Below are positions 50,060-58,721 of a stretch of DNA of 64,000 nt, one piece after another. Location: assembly GCF_028649435.1 (NCBI RefSeq), contig NZ_JAQSIN010000002.1; one strand, written 5' to 3'. The first letter of the stretch is position 1, and each line of letters opens with the position of its first letter. The notes beneath the pieces were generated by a model, which was not told the origin of the DNA, made no database searches, and worked only from the letters and a program-made list of their open reading frames with translations. A program made the position numbers and the translations under genes. The stretch is from Curvibacter microcysteis (GTDB lineage Bacteria > Pseudomonadota > Gammaproteobacteria > Burkholderiales > Burkholderiaceae_C).

Positions 50060-51379
50060 ATGCCGCAATCCCTCACCGAACAATTGAGCCGCGAACAGCA
50101 AATTGCCGCCCTCGAAAAGGACTGGGCCCAAAACCCCCGTTGGAAGGGCATCAAGCGCGGTTACACCGCCGCTGACGTGGTGCGTCTGCGTGGCTCCTTC
50201 CAAGTCGAGCACACCCTGGCCCGCCGCGGTGCAGAAAAGCTCTGGAACCTGGTCAACAACGAGCCCTACGTCAATTGCCTGGGCGCTTTGACGGGTGGTC
50301 AAGCCATGCAGCAAGTCAAGGCTGGTATCAAGGCCATTTACCTGTCGGGCTGGCAAGTCGCCGCCGACAACAACGAGTACTCGGCCATGTACCCGGACCA
50401 GTCGCTGTACCCCGTGGATTCGGTGCCGAAGGTGGTGGAGCGCATCAACAACGCGTTCACCCGCGCTGATGAAATTCAATGGTCCAAGGGTGTGAACCCC
50501 GGCGATGCGGGCTACATCGACTACCACGCCCCGATCGTGGCCGATGCTGAGGCTGGTTTTGGTGGCGTGCTCAACGCCTACGAACTGATGAAGGCCATGA
50601 TCCGCGCTGGTGCCGGTGGCGTTCACTTCGAAGACCAACTGGCTTCGGTCAAGAAGTGCGGTCACATGGGTGGCAAGGTGCTGGTGCCGACCCAAGAAGC
50701 GGTGCAAAAGCTGATCGCTGCCCGCATGGCTGCTGACGTCTACGGCGTGCCGACCCTGGTGATTGCCCGTACCGATGCTGAAGCCGCCGACCTGTTGACC
50801 AGCGACTATGACGAAAACGACAAGCCTTTCCTGACCGGTGAGCGCACCGCCGAAGGCTTCTACAAGACCAAGAAGGGCATCGACCAAGCCATCTCGCGCG
50901 CTGTGGCCTATGCCGACTACGCCGACCTGGTGTGGTGCGAAACCGGCACGCCTGACCTCGAGTTCGCCAAGAAGTTTGCGGATGCCGTGCATGCCAAGCA
51001 CCCCGGCAAGATGCTGGCTTACAACTGCTCGCCTTCCTTCAACTGGAAGAAGAACCTCGACGACGCCACCATCGCCAAGTTCCAGCGCGAACTGGGTGCC
51101 ATGGGTTACAAGTACCAGTTCATCACCTTGGCTGGTATCCACAACATGTGGTACGGCATGTTCGACCTGGCCCAAGACTACGTGGCCCGCGGCATGTCGG
51201 CTTACGTCGAAAAGGTGCAAGAGCCCGAGTTCGCTGCCCGCGAGCGTGGCTACACCTTCGTTTCGCACCAACAAGAAGTGGGCACGGGTTACTTCGACGA
51301 CGTCACCACGGTGATCCAAGGCGGCAAGTCCAGCGTGACCGCGCTGACCGGTTCGACCGAAGAAGAACAGTTCCACTGA
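50060..51379 (+). CDS. aceA: Isocitrate lyase
   Basis: A 439-residue glyoxylate shunt enzyme splitting isocitrate into succinate and glyoxylate. The catalytic signature KKCGHMGGKVLVPTQE is at about residues 198-213, preceded by PIVADAEAGFGGVLNAYELMKAMIRAGAGGVHFEDQ-type metal-site sequence. YNCSPSFNWKKNLDD is a later conserved block. An AGGAG Shine-Dalgarno lies 8 bases before the ATG. It is a single gene with a strong terminator. icd in this window competes for the same substrate. Confidence 0.97.
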   Translation: MPQSLTEQLSREQQIAALEKDWAQNPRWKGIKRGYTAADVVRLRGSFQVEHTLARRGAEKLWNLVNNEPYVNCLGALTGGQAMQQVKAGIKAIYLSGWQVAADNNEYSAMYPDQSLYPVDSVPKVVERINNAFTRADEIQWSKGVNPGDAGYIDYHAPIVADAEAGFGGVLNAYELMKAMIRAGAGGVHFEDQLASVKKCGHMGGKVLVPTQEAVQKLIAARMAADVYGVPTLVIARTDAEAADLLTSDYDENDKPFLTGERTAEGFYKTKKGIDQAISRAVAYADYADLVWCETGTPDLEFAKKFADAVHAKHPGKMLAYNCSPSFNWKKNLDDATIAKFQRELGAMGYKYQFITLAGIHNMWYGMFDLAQDYVARGMSAYVEKVQEPEFAARERGYTFVSHQQEVGTGYFDDVTTVIQGGKSSVTALTGSTEEEQFH

Positions 51380-51400
51380 TCTGTTTGAGACTCCGCTTTC

Positions 51401-51424
51401 AACCCGGCTTCGGCCGGGTTTTTT
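51401..51424 (+). terminator. Rho-independent terminator of aceA
   Basis: A perfect 8-bp stem AACCCGGC / GCCGGGTT with a UUCG loop, followed by six T (51419-51424). Confidence 0.92.
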
Positions 51425-51457
51425 GTGCCTGTCGGAGGTGCTCTTGCCGTCTCAAAG

Positions 51458-51486
51458 TTGGCAGTCACTGGGCTTGCCGTTAAAAT
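51458..51486 (+). promoter_or_regulatory. thrS operon promoter
   Basis: TTGGCA (51458-51463) and TAAAAT (51481-51486) are separated by exactly 17 bases, each differing from the sigma-70 consensus by one base. It follows the aceA terminator. Transcription should begin near 51493, giving a leader of about 180 bases before thrS. Confidence 0.8.
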
Positions 51487-51529
51487 CGAGAGATCTCAAC
51501 CTGCAAGAGCGAGAAAGGCAAGACTGGTT

Positions 51530-51571
51530 ATGACACCGCGAACTACCCCGGAGACTCTCCTGGCCTCTTGA
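51530..51571 (+). CDS. Thr-rich leader peptide of the thrS attenuator
   Basis: A 13-residue ORF MTPRTTPETLLAS lies in the leader between the thrS promoter and thrS, with Thr at positions 2, 5, 6 and 9 (codons ACA, ACT, ACC, ACT). An AGAAAGG lies 11 bases upstream, a slightly long Shine-Dalgarno spacing. The stop codon lies inside a hairpin GGCCTC-TT-GAGGCC (51562-51575). Four Thr codons in thirteen just before a terminator and the threonyl-tRNA synthetase gene is what ribosome-mediated attenuation needs. Confidence 0.72.
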   Translation: MTPRTTPETLLAS

Positions 51572-51614
51572 GGCCCAAGGTTCGCGCCTGCTCACTTTTC
51601 TTGCTTCCCAGATC

Positions 51615-51641
51615 AAAGCGCGGCCTTCACCGCGCTTTTTT
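51615..51641 (+). terminator. Attenuator terminator upstream of thrS
   Basis: A perfect 9-bp stem AAAGCGCGG / CCGCGCTTT (51615-51638) with a 6-base loop runs into six T. It lies 35 bases before the thrS start and downstream of the thrS promoter, so it must be read through. Upstream segments GAGGCC (51570-51575) and CGCGC (51583-51587) can pair with its left arm and loop, giving an alternative fold. Confidence 0.82.
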
Positions 51642-51676
51642 CTTGTCCGTTTTTCTCTGCTCAACCCACAGACAAC

Positions 51677-53584
51677 ATGATTCAGATCACGCTCCCCGAC
51701 GGCTCCAAACGTGAATTTCCCGGTCCCGTGACCGTGGCCGAAGTGGCTGCCTCCATCGGCACTGGCCTGGCCAAGGCAGCCTTGGCCGGCAAGATTGATG
51801 GCAAAGTTGTGGACACCAGCCACACCATCACGGCGGACAGTCCACTGTCCATCATCACCGCCAAAGATGCCGACGGTCTGGAGGTGATCCGCCACTCGAC
51901 AGCCCACTTGCTGGCTTATGCGGTCAAGGAGCTGTTCCCGGATGCCCAGGTCACCATCGGTCCGGTGATCGAGCACGGGTTTTACTACGACTTCTCCTAC
52001 AAGCGCCCCTTCACGCCTGAAGATCTGGCCGCCATCGAGAAGCGCATGGGTGAATTGGCCGCCAAGGACGAGCCCGTGGTGCGCCGAGTGCTGCCGCGTG
52101 ACGAGGCGGTGGCTTACTTCAAGGGCTTGGGTGAACACTACAAGGCCGAGATCATTGCGAGCATCCCGTCCAATGAAGATGTGTCGCTTTATCGCGAAGG
52201 CAATTTCGAAGACCTGTGTCGCGGCCCCCACGTGCCCAGCACGGGCAAGCTGAAGTTCTTCAAGCTCATGAAGGTGGCCGGCGCCTATTGGCGTGGGGAT
52301 CACCGCAATGAAATGCTGCAGCGGGTTTATGGCACGGCTTGGACCACCAAGGACGAGTTGCAGCAGTACCTGACCATGCTCGAAGAGGCGGAGAAGCGCG
52401 ATCACCGCAAGCTGGGGCGCGAGCTGGACTTGTTCCACATCGACGAGCACTCGCCCGGTACCGTGTTCTGGCATCCCAAGGGCTGGACGCTGTGGCAGGA
52501 GGTGGAGCAGTACATGCGCCGCGTCTACCGTGAGAATGGGTATCAGGAGGTCAAGGGCCCGCAAATCATCGACAAGTCGCTGTGGGAGAAGACGGGTCAC
52601 TGGGACAAGTACCGTGAAAACATGTTCACGACCGAGAGCGAAAAGCGTGACTACGCGCTCAAGCCCATGAACTGCCCGGGTCACATCCTGATCTTCAAGC
52701 AAGGTATCAAGAGCTACCGCGACCTGCCGCTGCGCTTTGGCGAGTTCGGCCAATGCCATCGCAACGAGCCCACCGGGGGTTTGCACGGCATCATGCGCGT
52801 GCGGGCCTTCACGCAAGACGATGGCCACATCTTCTGCACTGAAGACCAAATCCAATCGGAAGTGGTCGCCTTCACCACCTTGCTGCAAAAGGTCTACAAA
52901 GACTTTGGCTTCAGCGACATCATCTACAAGCTGTCGACCCGCCCTGAAAAACGCATTGGCTCGGAAGAGAGCTGGGACCGCGCTGAAAACGCCCTGGCCG
53001 AAGGTCTGCGCGCTTCGGGTTGCGAGTTTGAATACCTGCCGGGTGAGGGCGCTTTCTACGGTCCCAAGATCGAGTACACGCTCAAAGACGCGCTGGGTCG
53101 TCCTTGGCAGTGCGGCACCATCCAGGTGGATCCGAACATGCCCGAGCGTCTGGATGCGGAGTTTGTGGGTGAAGATGGCTCACGCCACCGGCCCATCATG
53201 CTGCACCGCGCCATCGTGGGCAGCCTCGAGCGTTTCATCGGGATTTTGATCGAGCAGCACGCGGGCGCACTGCCCACATGGCTGGCGCCGGTGCATGTTT
53301 CGGTGCTCAACATCACCGATTCCCAGGCAGACTACTGTCGCGATCTGGCCAAATTGCTTGAGAATCAAGGGCTTAGGGTTCAATTGGATCTGCGCAACGA
53401 GAAAATTACGTATAAAATACGGGAGCATTCGTTGCAAAAGCTTCCTTACATCCTTGTCGTCGGTGACAAAGAGAAGGCAGCCGGTGCCGTCGCAGTGCGC
53501 GCCCGGGGGAACAAAGACCTCGGTGTGATGTCCCTTGAAGCCTTCTCTGAACTGATCGCCTCGGACATCGCTTCTAAAGCCTGA
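51677..53584 (+). CDS. thrS: Threonyl-tRNA synthetase
   Basis: A 635-residue class II synthetase charging tRNA-Thr. Residues 1-62 are a TGS domain. The editing domain follows with the H-x-x-x-H pair in RHSTAHLLAYAV (His73, His77). The catalytic domain has motif 2 around FGQCHRNEPTGGLHGIMRVRAFTQDDGHIFC, which includes a zinc-ligand His, and motif 3 in PIMLHRAIVGSLERFIGILIE. The C-terminal anticodon domain ends the protein. It heads the translation gene cluster and is preceded by the leader peptide and terminator described here. infC follows after 84 bases. Confidence 0.98.
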   Translation: MIQITLPDGSKREFPGPVTVAEVAASIGTGLAKAALAGKIDGKVVDTSHTITADSPLSIITAKDADGLEVIRHSTAHLLAYAVKELFPDAQVTIGPVIEHGFYYDFSYKRPFTPEDLAAIEKRMGELAAKDEPVVRRVLPRDEAVAYFKGLGEHYKAEIIASIPSNEDVSLYREGNFEDLCRGPHVPSTGKLKFFKLMKVAGAYWRGDHRNEMLQRVYGTAWTTKDELQQYLTMLEEAEKRDHRKLGRELDLFHIDEHSPGTVFWHPKGWTLWQEVEQYMRRVYRENGYQEVKGPQIIDKSLWEKTGHWDKYRENMFTTESEKRDYALKPMNCPGHILIFKQGIKSYRDLPLRFGEFGQCHRNEPTGGLHGIMRVRAFTQDDGHIFCTEDQIQSEVVAFTTLLQKVYKDFGFSDIIYKLSTRPEKRIGSEESWDRAENALAEGLRASGCEFEYLPGEGAFYGPKIEYTLKDALGRPWQCGTIQVDPNMPERLDAEFVGEDGSRHRPIMLHRAIVGSLERFIGILIEQHAGALPTWLAPVHVSVLNITDSQADYCRDLAKLLENQGLRVQLDLRNEKITYKIREHSLQKLPYILVVGDKEKAAGAVAVRARGNKDLGVMSLEAFSELIASDIASKA

Positions 53585-53668
53585 TTTTTCGTGAAACCAG
53601 CTTTAGCCGGCGTGCATCGTCGGTTGAAGCTACGTTTTTTGTAGCATATTGTTTTAAGGATTCGAGCC

Positions 53669-54265
53669 ATCGCTACTGAATTTCGTGATCGCCGCCAGCG
53701 GGAAGAGCGCAAGCACCGTCTGAACCGTGAAATCATGGCCCCGGAAGTTCGTCTTTCCGGCCCTGAGAACGAGCCCATCGGCATCGTCAGCCTGGCGGAA
53801 GCACTCCGCATGGCGGGTGAACTGGATGTGGATCTGGTTGAAATTGCGGCCACAGCGAACCCGCCTGTCTGTCGTTTGATGGACTACGGCAAGTTCAAGT
53901 ATCAGGAGCAAAAAAAGGCTGCTGAAGCGAAGTCCAAGCAAAAAGTCATCGAAGTCAAAGAAATCAAGTTCCGTCCAGGGACTGATGACGGCGACTACAA
54001 CATCAAGATGCGCAACATCAAGCGCTTCTTGGACGATGGCGACAAATGCAAGATCACCTTGCGGTTCCGTGGTCGGGAAATCACCCACCAAGAGATCGGC
54101 ATGGCCTTGTTGCAACGGATTCGCGACGAACTGGCTGACCTCATCGTGGTCGAGCAGTTCCCGAAGCTGGAAGGGCGTCAGATGGTCATGATGATCGCCC
54201 CTGGCAAGCGTCGGTCGGTGGCTGTCAAGCCTGATGCCGCACCAGCCGCTTCCAGCGCAGCGTGA
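53669..54265 (+). CDS. infC: Translation initiation factor IF-3 with AUC start codon
   Basis: A 198-residue initiation factor. The start is the rare ATC at 53669: AAGGA lies 8 bases upstream, and the frame from ATC gives ATEFRDRRQREERKHRLNRE, which precedes the family's N-terminal block. The first in-frame ATG (53735) would cut into the conserved N-domain. The C-domain includes KEIKFRPGTDDGDYNIKMRNIKRFL and KCKITLRFRGREITHQEIG. In E. coli the AUU start makes infC autoregulated by IF-3; the AUC start here predicts the same. Confidence 0.95.
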   Translation: MATEFRDRRQREERKHRLNREIMAPEVRLSGPENEPIGIVSLAEALRMAGELDVDLVEIAATANPPVCRLMDYGKFKYQEQKKAAEAKSKQKVIEVKEIKFRPGTDDGDYNIKMRNIKRFLDDGDKCKITLRFRGREITHQEIGMALLQRIRDELADLIVVEQFPKLEGRQMVMMIAPGKRRSVAVKPDAAPAASSAA

Positions 54266-54298
54266 TGGTTTGACAAAGAACACTGCCGGGCGCCTTGG

Positions 54299-54359
54299 GG
54301 TGTCTGGTGGCAGGGTGCAGGTTCCGACCTGGTGCCCAGGTCGGGTGTTGCAAGACACC
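54299..54359 (+). promoter_or_regulatory. Structured leader between infC and rpmI
   Basis: The 176-base gap contains a perfect 9-bp hairpin CCGACCTGG / CCAGGTCGG (54324-54344, 3-base loop). It is enclosed by an outer pairing GGTGTCT (54299-54305) with AGACACC (54353-54359). In other bacteria ribosomal protein L20 binds structured RNA at this place to repress rpmI-rplT. No T-run follows, so control would be translational. Confidence 0.5.
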
Positions 54360-54441
54360 TGACCGACCAAGTGGCTCGGGGCCATCAAGGCTGCAAGGAG
54401 TTTGCAGACGCCTCACGAGCACAATGAAAAGGAGCATTCAC

Positions 54442-54645
54442 ATGCCCAAAATGAAGACCAAGAGCAGCGCAAAGAAGCGCTTTCGAGTTCGTCCGGGTGG
54501 CACCGTCAAGCGCGGTCAAGCCTTCAAGCGTCACATCTTGACCAAGAAGACCACCAAGAACAAGCGTCACCTCCGTGGTGCAGTGGCTGTGCATGAGACC
54601 AACATGGGTCACATGGCGCAAATGCTGCCTGGTGCTGGCCTGTAA
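54442..54645 (+). CDS. rpmI: 50S ribosomal protein L35
   Basis: A 67-residue, highly basic ribosomal protein. MPKMKTKSSAKKRFRVRPGG and HILTKKTTKNKRHLRG are the L35 signatures. Shine-Dalgarno AAAAGGAG lies 8 bases before the ATG. It is followed by rplT after 26 bases. Its translation may be repressed by L20 via the structured region upstream. Confidence 0.98.
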   Translation: MPKMKTKSSAKKRFRVRPGGTVKRGQAFKRHILTKKTTKNKRHLRGAVAVHETNMGHMAQMLPGAGL

Positions 54646-54671
54646 TCAACTGACGAACAAGGAGTAATTCA

Positions 54672-55031
54672 ATGCCTCGCGTCAAACGTGGTGTAACGGC
54701 CCGTGCCCGTCACAAAAAAGTTCTGGCCCTTGCTAAGGGTTTCCGTGGTCGCCGCGGTAATGTCTTCCGGATCGCCAAACAAGCGGTCATGAAGGCTGGG
54801 CAATATGCCTACCGTGACCGCCGTACCAAGAAGCGTGTGTTCCGCCAGTTGTGGATCGCCCGTATCAACGCCGCTGCGCGTGAACTGGGTCTGACCTACA
54901 GCCAGTTCGCCAACGGCCTGAAGAAGGCTTCCATCGAGATCGACCGCAAGATGCTGGCCGACCTCGCTGTGCATGACAAGGCTGCCTTCGGCAGCATCGT
55001 GAACCAAGTCAAGGCCAAGCTGGCTGCTTGA
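54672..55031 (+). CDS. rplT: 50S ribosomal protein L20
   Basis: A 119-residue ribosomal protein of normal length. MPRVKRGVTARARHKKVLAL, GFRGRRGNVFRIAKQAVMKAG and RKMLADLAVHDKAAF are canonical. L20 is needed early in 50S assembly and is an autorepressor in several bacteria. A GGAG Shine-Dalgarno precedes it. A terminator-like hairpin follows before pheS. Confidence 0.98.
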   Translation: MPRVKRGVTARARHKKVLALAKGFRGRRGNVFRIAKQAVMKAGQYAYRDRRTKKRVFRQLWIARINAAARELGLTYSQFANGLKKASIEIDRKMLADLAVHDKAAFGSIVNQVKAKLAA

Positions 55032-55082
55032 TTTTTTCACGGCTACGCCCCGCTTCACCGTGGGGCGCTGCGAACAAGAAAC

Positions 55083-55118
55083 AAGGGCTAGGGCTTTCAT
55101 AAAGCTTTAGCCCTTTTT
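55083..55118 (+). terminator. Terminator-like hairpin between rplT and pheS
   Basis: AAGGGCTA-gg-GCTTT pairs with AAAGC-tt-TAGCCCTT around a CAT loop and is followed by a T-run. pheS starts 18 bases later with no obvious promoter between, so this is either partial termination or an attenuator. No Phe-rich leader peptide was found. Confidence 0.75.
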
Positions 55119-55135
55119 CATTGACAAGAGAATTT

Positions 55136-56188
55136 ATGAACGAGTTGGACGCACTGGTCGACAGCGCCAGACAAGGTTTTGAGCAAGCTGCCACCCCGGC
55201 CGATCTGGAGAACGCCAAAGCGGTGTTTCTGGGCAAGTCGGGCCGCATCACGGAGTTGATGAAGGGATTGGCCAGCCTGTCGATTGATGAGAAGAAGGCC
55301 CGTGGTGCCGTCATCAACCAGGCCAAGCAAGCCATTGAGGCCGCATTGAACGCGCGCCGTCAGGCCCTGGCCGATGCCGAACTGGACGCCCAACTCAAGG
55401 CTGAAGCGCTGGACGTGAGCCTGCCGGGCCGTCAGGCCGGGCAGGGCGGTTTGCACCCGGTCTCGCTGACCTTGGAGCGCATCGAAGGTATCTTCGGCTC
55501 CATGGGTTTTGATGTGGCCCAAGGCCCCGAAATTGAGTCCGACTGGTTCAACTTCACCGCACTCAACACGCCTGAAGACCACCCCGCGCGCTCCATGCAC
55601 GACACCTTCTACGTGGAAGGTGGCTCGGCCAAGGCGCCCAACCTGCTGCGCACCCACACCAGCCCGATGCAAATTCGCCACGCGGTGCAGCATGTGAACA
55701 GCCACCGGGCCCTGCTCGATGCCGGCGAAACCATGCCCGAAATCCGTGTCATTGCTCCGGGCCGAACCTACCGAGTCGACAGCGACGCCACACACTCGCC
55801 CATGTTCCACCAGTGCGAAGGCTTGTGGATTGGCGCCAATGTCAGCTTCAAGGACTTGAAGGTCGTCTTCACCGACTTCTGCCGCACTTTCTTTGAGTCG
55901 GACGACCTGGTCCTGCGTTTCCGTCCCAGCTTCTTCCCCTTCACCGAACCCAGCGCTGAGATCGACATTCAGTTCCAGAGCGGCCCCCTGGCCGGCCGCT
56001 GGTTGGAAGTGGCCGGATCGGGCCAGGTCCACCCGAACGTGGTGCGCAACATGGGCTTGGACCCCGAAAAATACATTGGCTTTGCCTTCGGCATGGGCCC
56101 CGACCGCCTGACCATGCTGCGTTACGGGGTGAACGATTTGCGCCTGTTCTTTGATGGCGACATCCGTTTCCTGTCCCAGTTCCAGTAA
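55136..56188 (+). CDS. pheS: Phenylalanyl-tRNA synthetase alpha subunit
   Basis: A 350-residue class II synthetase subunit. The start ATG 55136 (MNELDALVDSARQGFEQ) has AAGAG a few bases upstream; a TTG five codons earlier is less likely. The N-terminal coiled coil (about 1-85) binds tRNA. Catalytic motifs follow: GPEIESDWFNFTALN, THTSPMQIR, GRTYRVDSDATHSPMFHQCEG and the end GFAFGMGPDRLTMLRYGVNDLR. It works as an alpha2-beta2 tetramer with PheT, encoded 81 bases downstream. Confidence 0.98.
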   Translation: MNELDALVDSARQGFEQAATPADLENAKAVFLGKSGRITELMKGLASLSIDEKKARGAVINQAKQAIEAALNARRQALADAELDAQLKAEALDVSLPGRQAGQGGLHPVSLTLERIEGIFGSMGFDVAQGPEIESDWFNFTALNTPEDHPARSMHDTFYVEGGSAKAPNLLRTHTSPMQIRHAVQHVNSHRALLDAGETMPEIRVIAPGRTYRVDSDATHSPMFHQCEGLWIGANVSFKDLKVVFTDFCRTFFESDDLVLRFRPSFFPFTEPSAEIDIQFQSGPLAGRWLEVAGSGQVHPNVVRNMGLDPEKYIGFAFGMGPDRLTMLRYGVNDLRLFFDGDIRFLSQFQ

Positions 56189-56269
56189 GTTTTTTCGGGG
56201 CGGGTCTGCCGGGTGCGTCGCGCGATCGCGGCGAGGCCGGCCCAGCCTCTCATTCACCGAGTTCTGACT

Positions 56270-58705
56270 ATGCAATTTCCTGAATCCTGGTTGCGTGAAT
56301 TCTGCAACCCGCCGCTGACGACAGCTGAGCTGTCCGAAGCCCTGACCATGGCGGGCCTGGAGGTGGAAGAGTTGACGCCCGTGGCGCCGCCTTTCACCAA
56401 AATCGTCGTGGGCGAGATCAAGCAGGCTGAGCAACACCCCAACGCTGACCGCCTGCGCGTGTGCCAGGTGGATGTGGGCCAGCCCGAGCTGCTCAACATC
56501 GTCTGCGGTGCGCCGAATGCACGCGTGGGCATCCGCGTCCCTTGCGCCTTGGTGGGGGCCGAGTTGCCCCCGGGCGACGACGGCAAACCCTTTTTGATCA
56601 AGGTCGGCAAGCTGCGCGGTGTCGAGAGCCAGGGCATGCTGTGCTCGGCGCGCGAACTGAAGCTGTCCGATGACCATGGTGGCCTGCTGGAACTCCCGGC
56701 TGATGCGCCATTGGGCCAGAACATCCGCGAGTACCTGAACCTCGATGACACCTTGTTCACCCTCAAGCTCACGCCCAACCTGGCCCACTGCCTGAGTGTT
56801 CACGGCATTGCCCGCGAGGTGTCGGCTTTGACGGGAACTCCGCTCAAGAGCCCCAGCTTCCCTGCGGTGGCTGCCGTGCATGAGCAGCGCTTGCCTGTCA
56901 GCATCAGCGCCCCGGACCTGTGTGGTCGTTTCTCGGGCCGCGTGCTGCGCAATGTCAACCCGCGTGCTGCCACCCCGCAGTGGATGGTGGACCGCCTGGC
57001 CCGCTGCGGCCAGCGCAGCGTGGCCCCCTTGGTCGACATCTCCAACTACGTGATGTTCGAACTGGGCCGTCCTTCGCACATTTTTGACCTGGACAAGATC
57101 CACGGTGGCTTGGACGTGCGTTGGGGTCGTGTCGGTGAGTCGCTCAAGCTGCTCAACGGCAACACCATCACCGTCGATGAAGAAGTTGGCGTGATTGCCG
57201 ACACCGAGCAGGTCGAGTCCTTGGCCGGCATCATGGGCGGTGACTCGACGGCGGTGTCCGACGGCACCCGCAATGTCTACGTGGAAGCCGCTTTCTGGTG
57301 GCCCAAGGCGGTGGCCGGTCGCTCGCGTCGCTACAACTTCTCCACCGATGCAGGTCATCGTTTCGAGCGTGGTGTGGACCCCGAACTGACGGTGGAGCAC
57401 ATCGAGCGCATCACCCAGTTGATTTTGGACATCTGCGGTGGCGAAGCGGGCCCAGTGGACGACGTTCGCGTCAACGTGCCCACGCCCCAACCAGTCACCC
57501 TGCGCGTGGCGCGCGCCGTCAAGGTGATCGGTATGCCGCTGTCGCAAGAGCGCTGTGCGTTGGCGCTGCGCCGTCTGGGGCTCGATGTGTCGGAAGGCGA
57601 GGGCACGCTGACCGTGACGCCGCCGTCTTACCGTTTCGACCTGACCCTCGAAGAAGACTTGATCGAAGAAGTCGCGCGCATGGTGGGGTACAACAACCTG
57701 CCGACCACGCCGCCGCTGGCCCCGATCACGCCCAAGCTGCGCGCGGAGGACCAGCGAAGCCCCTTTGCGGTGCGCCGTCAGCTGGCCGGTCTGGGCTACC
57801 AAGAGACCATCAACTTCAGCTTTGTTGAAGAAGCTTGGGAACATGAGCTCGCCGGCAACCCTGCGCCCATCAAGCTGCTCAACCCCATTGCCAGCCAGAT
57901 GAGCGTGATGCGCTCTTCGCTGATCGGTTCTTTGCTGCAGGTGCTGAAGTTCAATATCGACCGCAAAGCCCCCCGCGTGCGTGTGTTCGAGTTGGGTCGC
58001 GTGTTCCTGCGTGACGCGTCGGTCACTGACTCCATCACCACGGTGGCTGGGTTCCATCAGCCCATGCGGGTGGCGGGTGCTGCTTGGGGGGCTCAGGCCA
58101 GCACCCAATGGGGCCTGGCCGAGCGCGCTGTTGATTTCTATGACGTGAAGGGTGATCTGGAGGCTTTGCTGGCCCCGTTCAAGCCCAGCTTTGTCGCTGC
58201 TGAACACCCCGCTTTGCACCCAGGTCGCACGGCTGCCGTGCATTTGAACGGCGAAGTGATCGGTCACGTGGGCGAGTTGCACCCGCGCTGGCGCCAGAAG
58301 TGGGGCTTTGCCAGCTCGCCGGTTTTGTTTGAGCTGGCGCTGGATCCCGTGCTGGCGCGTCAGGTGCCTGCTTTTGAAGCCGTCTCTCGCCTGCAGCCTG
58401 TGACGCGAGACATCGCTGTGGTGGCGGCTGATCAGGTCAGCTTTGGGGCCATCGAGCAGTCGATCCGTGCCGCTGCGACCGGTGGTCTGTTGCGTGACGT
58501 GACGCTGTTTGACTTGTACCGCCCCAAGCCGCAAAAAGACGCTTCCGCCGCACCCTCGGGTCTGAGCGTGGGTGAAAAGAGCCTGGCGATTCGCCTGACC
58601 CTGCATGGCGGCGAAATCAGCCTGACCGACGAGCAAATCGAAGCCACCGTGCAAGCTGTGCTGAAGCAGCTTGAGGCGGACACTGGCGCTCGTTTGCGTG
58701 TTTGA
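56270..58705 (+). CDS. pheT: Phenylalanyl-tRNA synthetase beta subunit
   Basis: An 811-residue subunit. It starts MQFPESWLREFCNPPLTTAEL. An EMAP/OB-type tRNA-binding domain is at about 39-150, then the B3/B4 editing domain, the B5 domain (about 400-475), the inactive synthetase-like core (about 480-690) and the C-terminal anticodon-binding FDX-ACB domain (about 715-810). Length and order are normal. ihfA follows after 16 bases, as in many proteobacteria. Confidence 0.97.
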   Translation: MQFPESWLREFCNPPLTTAELSEALTMAGLEVEELTPVAPPFTKIVVGEIKQAEQHPNADRLRVCQVDVGQPELLNIVCGAPNARVGIRVPCALVGAELPPGDDGKPFLIKVGKLRGVESQGMLCSARELKLSDDHGGLLELPADAPLGQNIREYLNLDDTLFTLKLTPNLAHCLSVHGIAREVSALTGTPLKSPSFPAVAAVHEQRLPVSISAPDLCGRFSGRVLRNVNPRAATPQWMVDRLARCGQRSVAPLVDISNYVMFELGRPSHIFDLDKIHGGLDVRWGRVGESLKLLNGNTITVDEEVGVIADTEQVESLAGIMGGDSTAVSDGTRNVYVEAAFWWPKAVAGRSRRYNFSTDAGHRFERGVDPELTVEHIERITQLILDICGGEAGPVDDVRVNVPTPQPVTLRVARAVKVIGMPLSQERCALALRRLGLDVSEGEGTLTVTPPSYRFDLTLEEDLIEEVARMVGYNNLPTTPPLAPITPKLRAEDQRSPFAVRRQLAGLGYQETINFSFVEEAWEHELAGNPAPIKLLNPIASQMSVMRSSLIGSLLQVLKFNIDRKAPRVRVFELGRVFLRDASVTDSITTVAGFHQPMRVAGAAWGAQASTQWGLAERAVDFYDVKGDLEALLAPFKPSFVAAEHPALHPGRTAAVHLNGEVIGHVGELHPRWRQKWGFASSPVLFELALDPVLARQVPAFEAVSRLQPVTRDIAVVAADQVSFGAIEQSIRAAATGGLLRDVTLFDLYRPKPQKDASAAPSGLSVGEKSLAIRLTLHGGEISLTDEQIEATVQAVLKQLEADTGARLRV

Positions 58706-58721
58706 CGAGGACCACAGCCCT

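Noticed and set aside
51487..51676. T-box upstream of thrS
   Set aside because: No T-box sequence or specifier loop is visible, and a Thr-codon leader peptide explains the terminator better.
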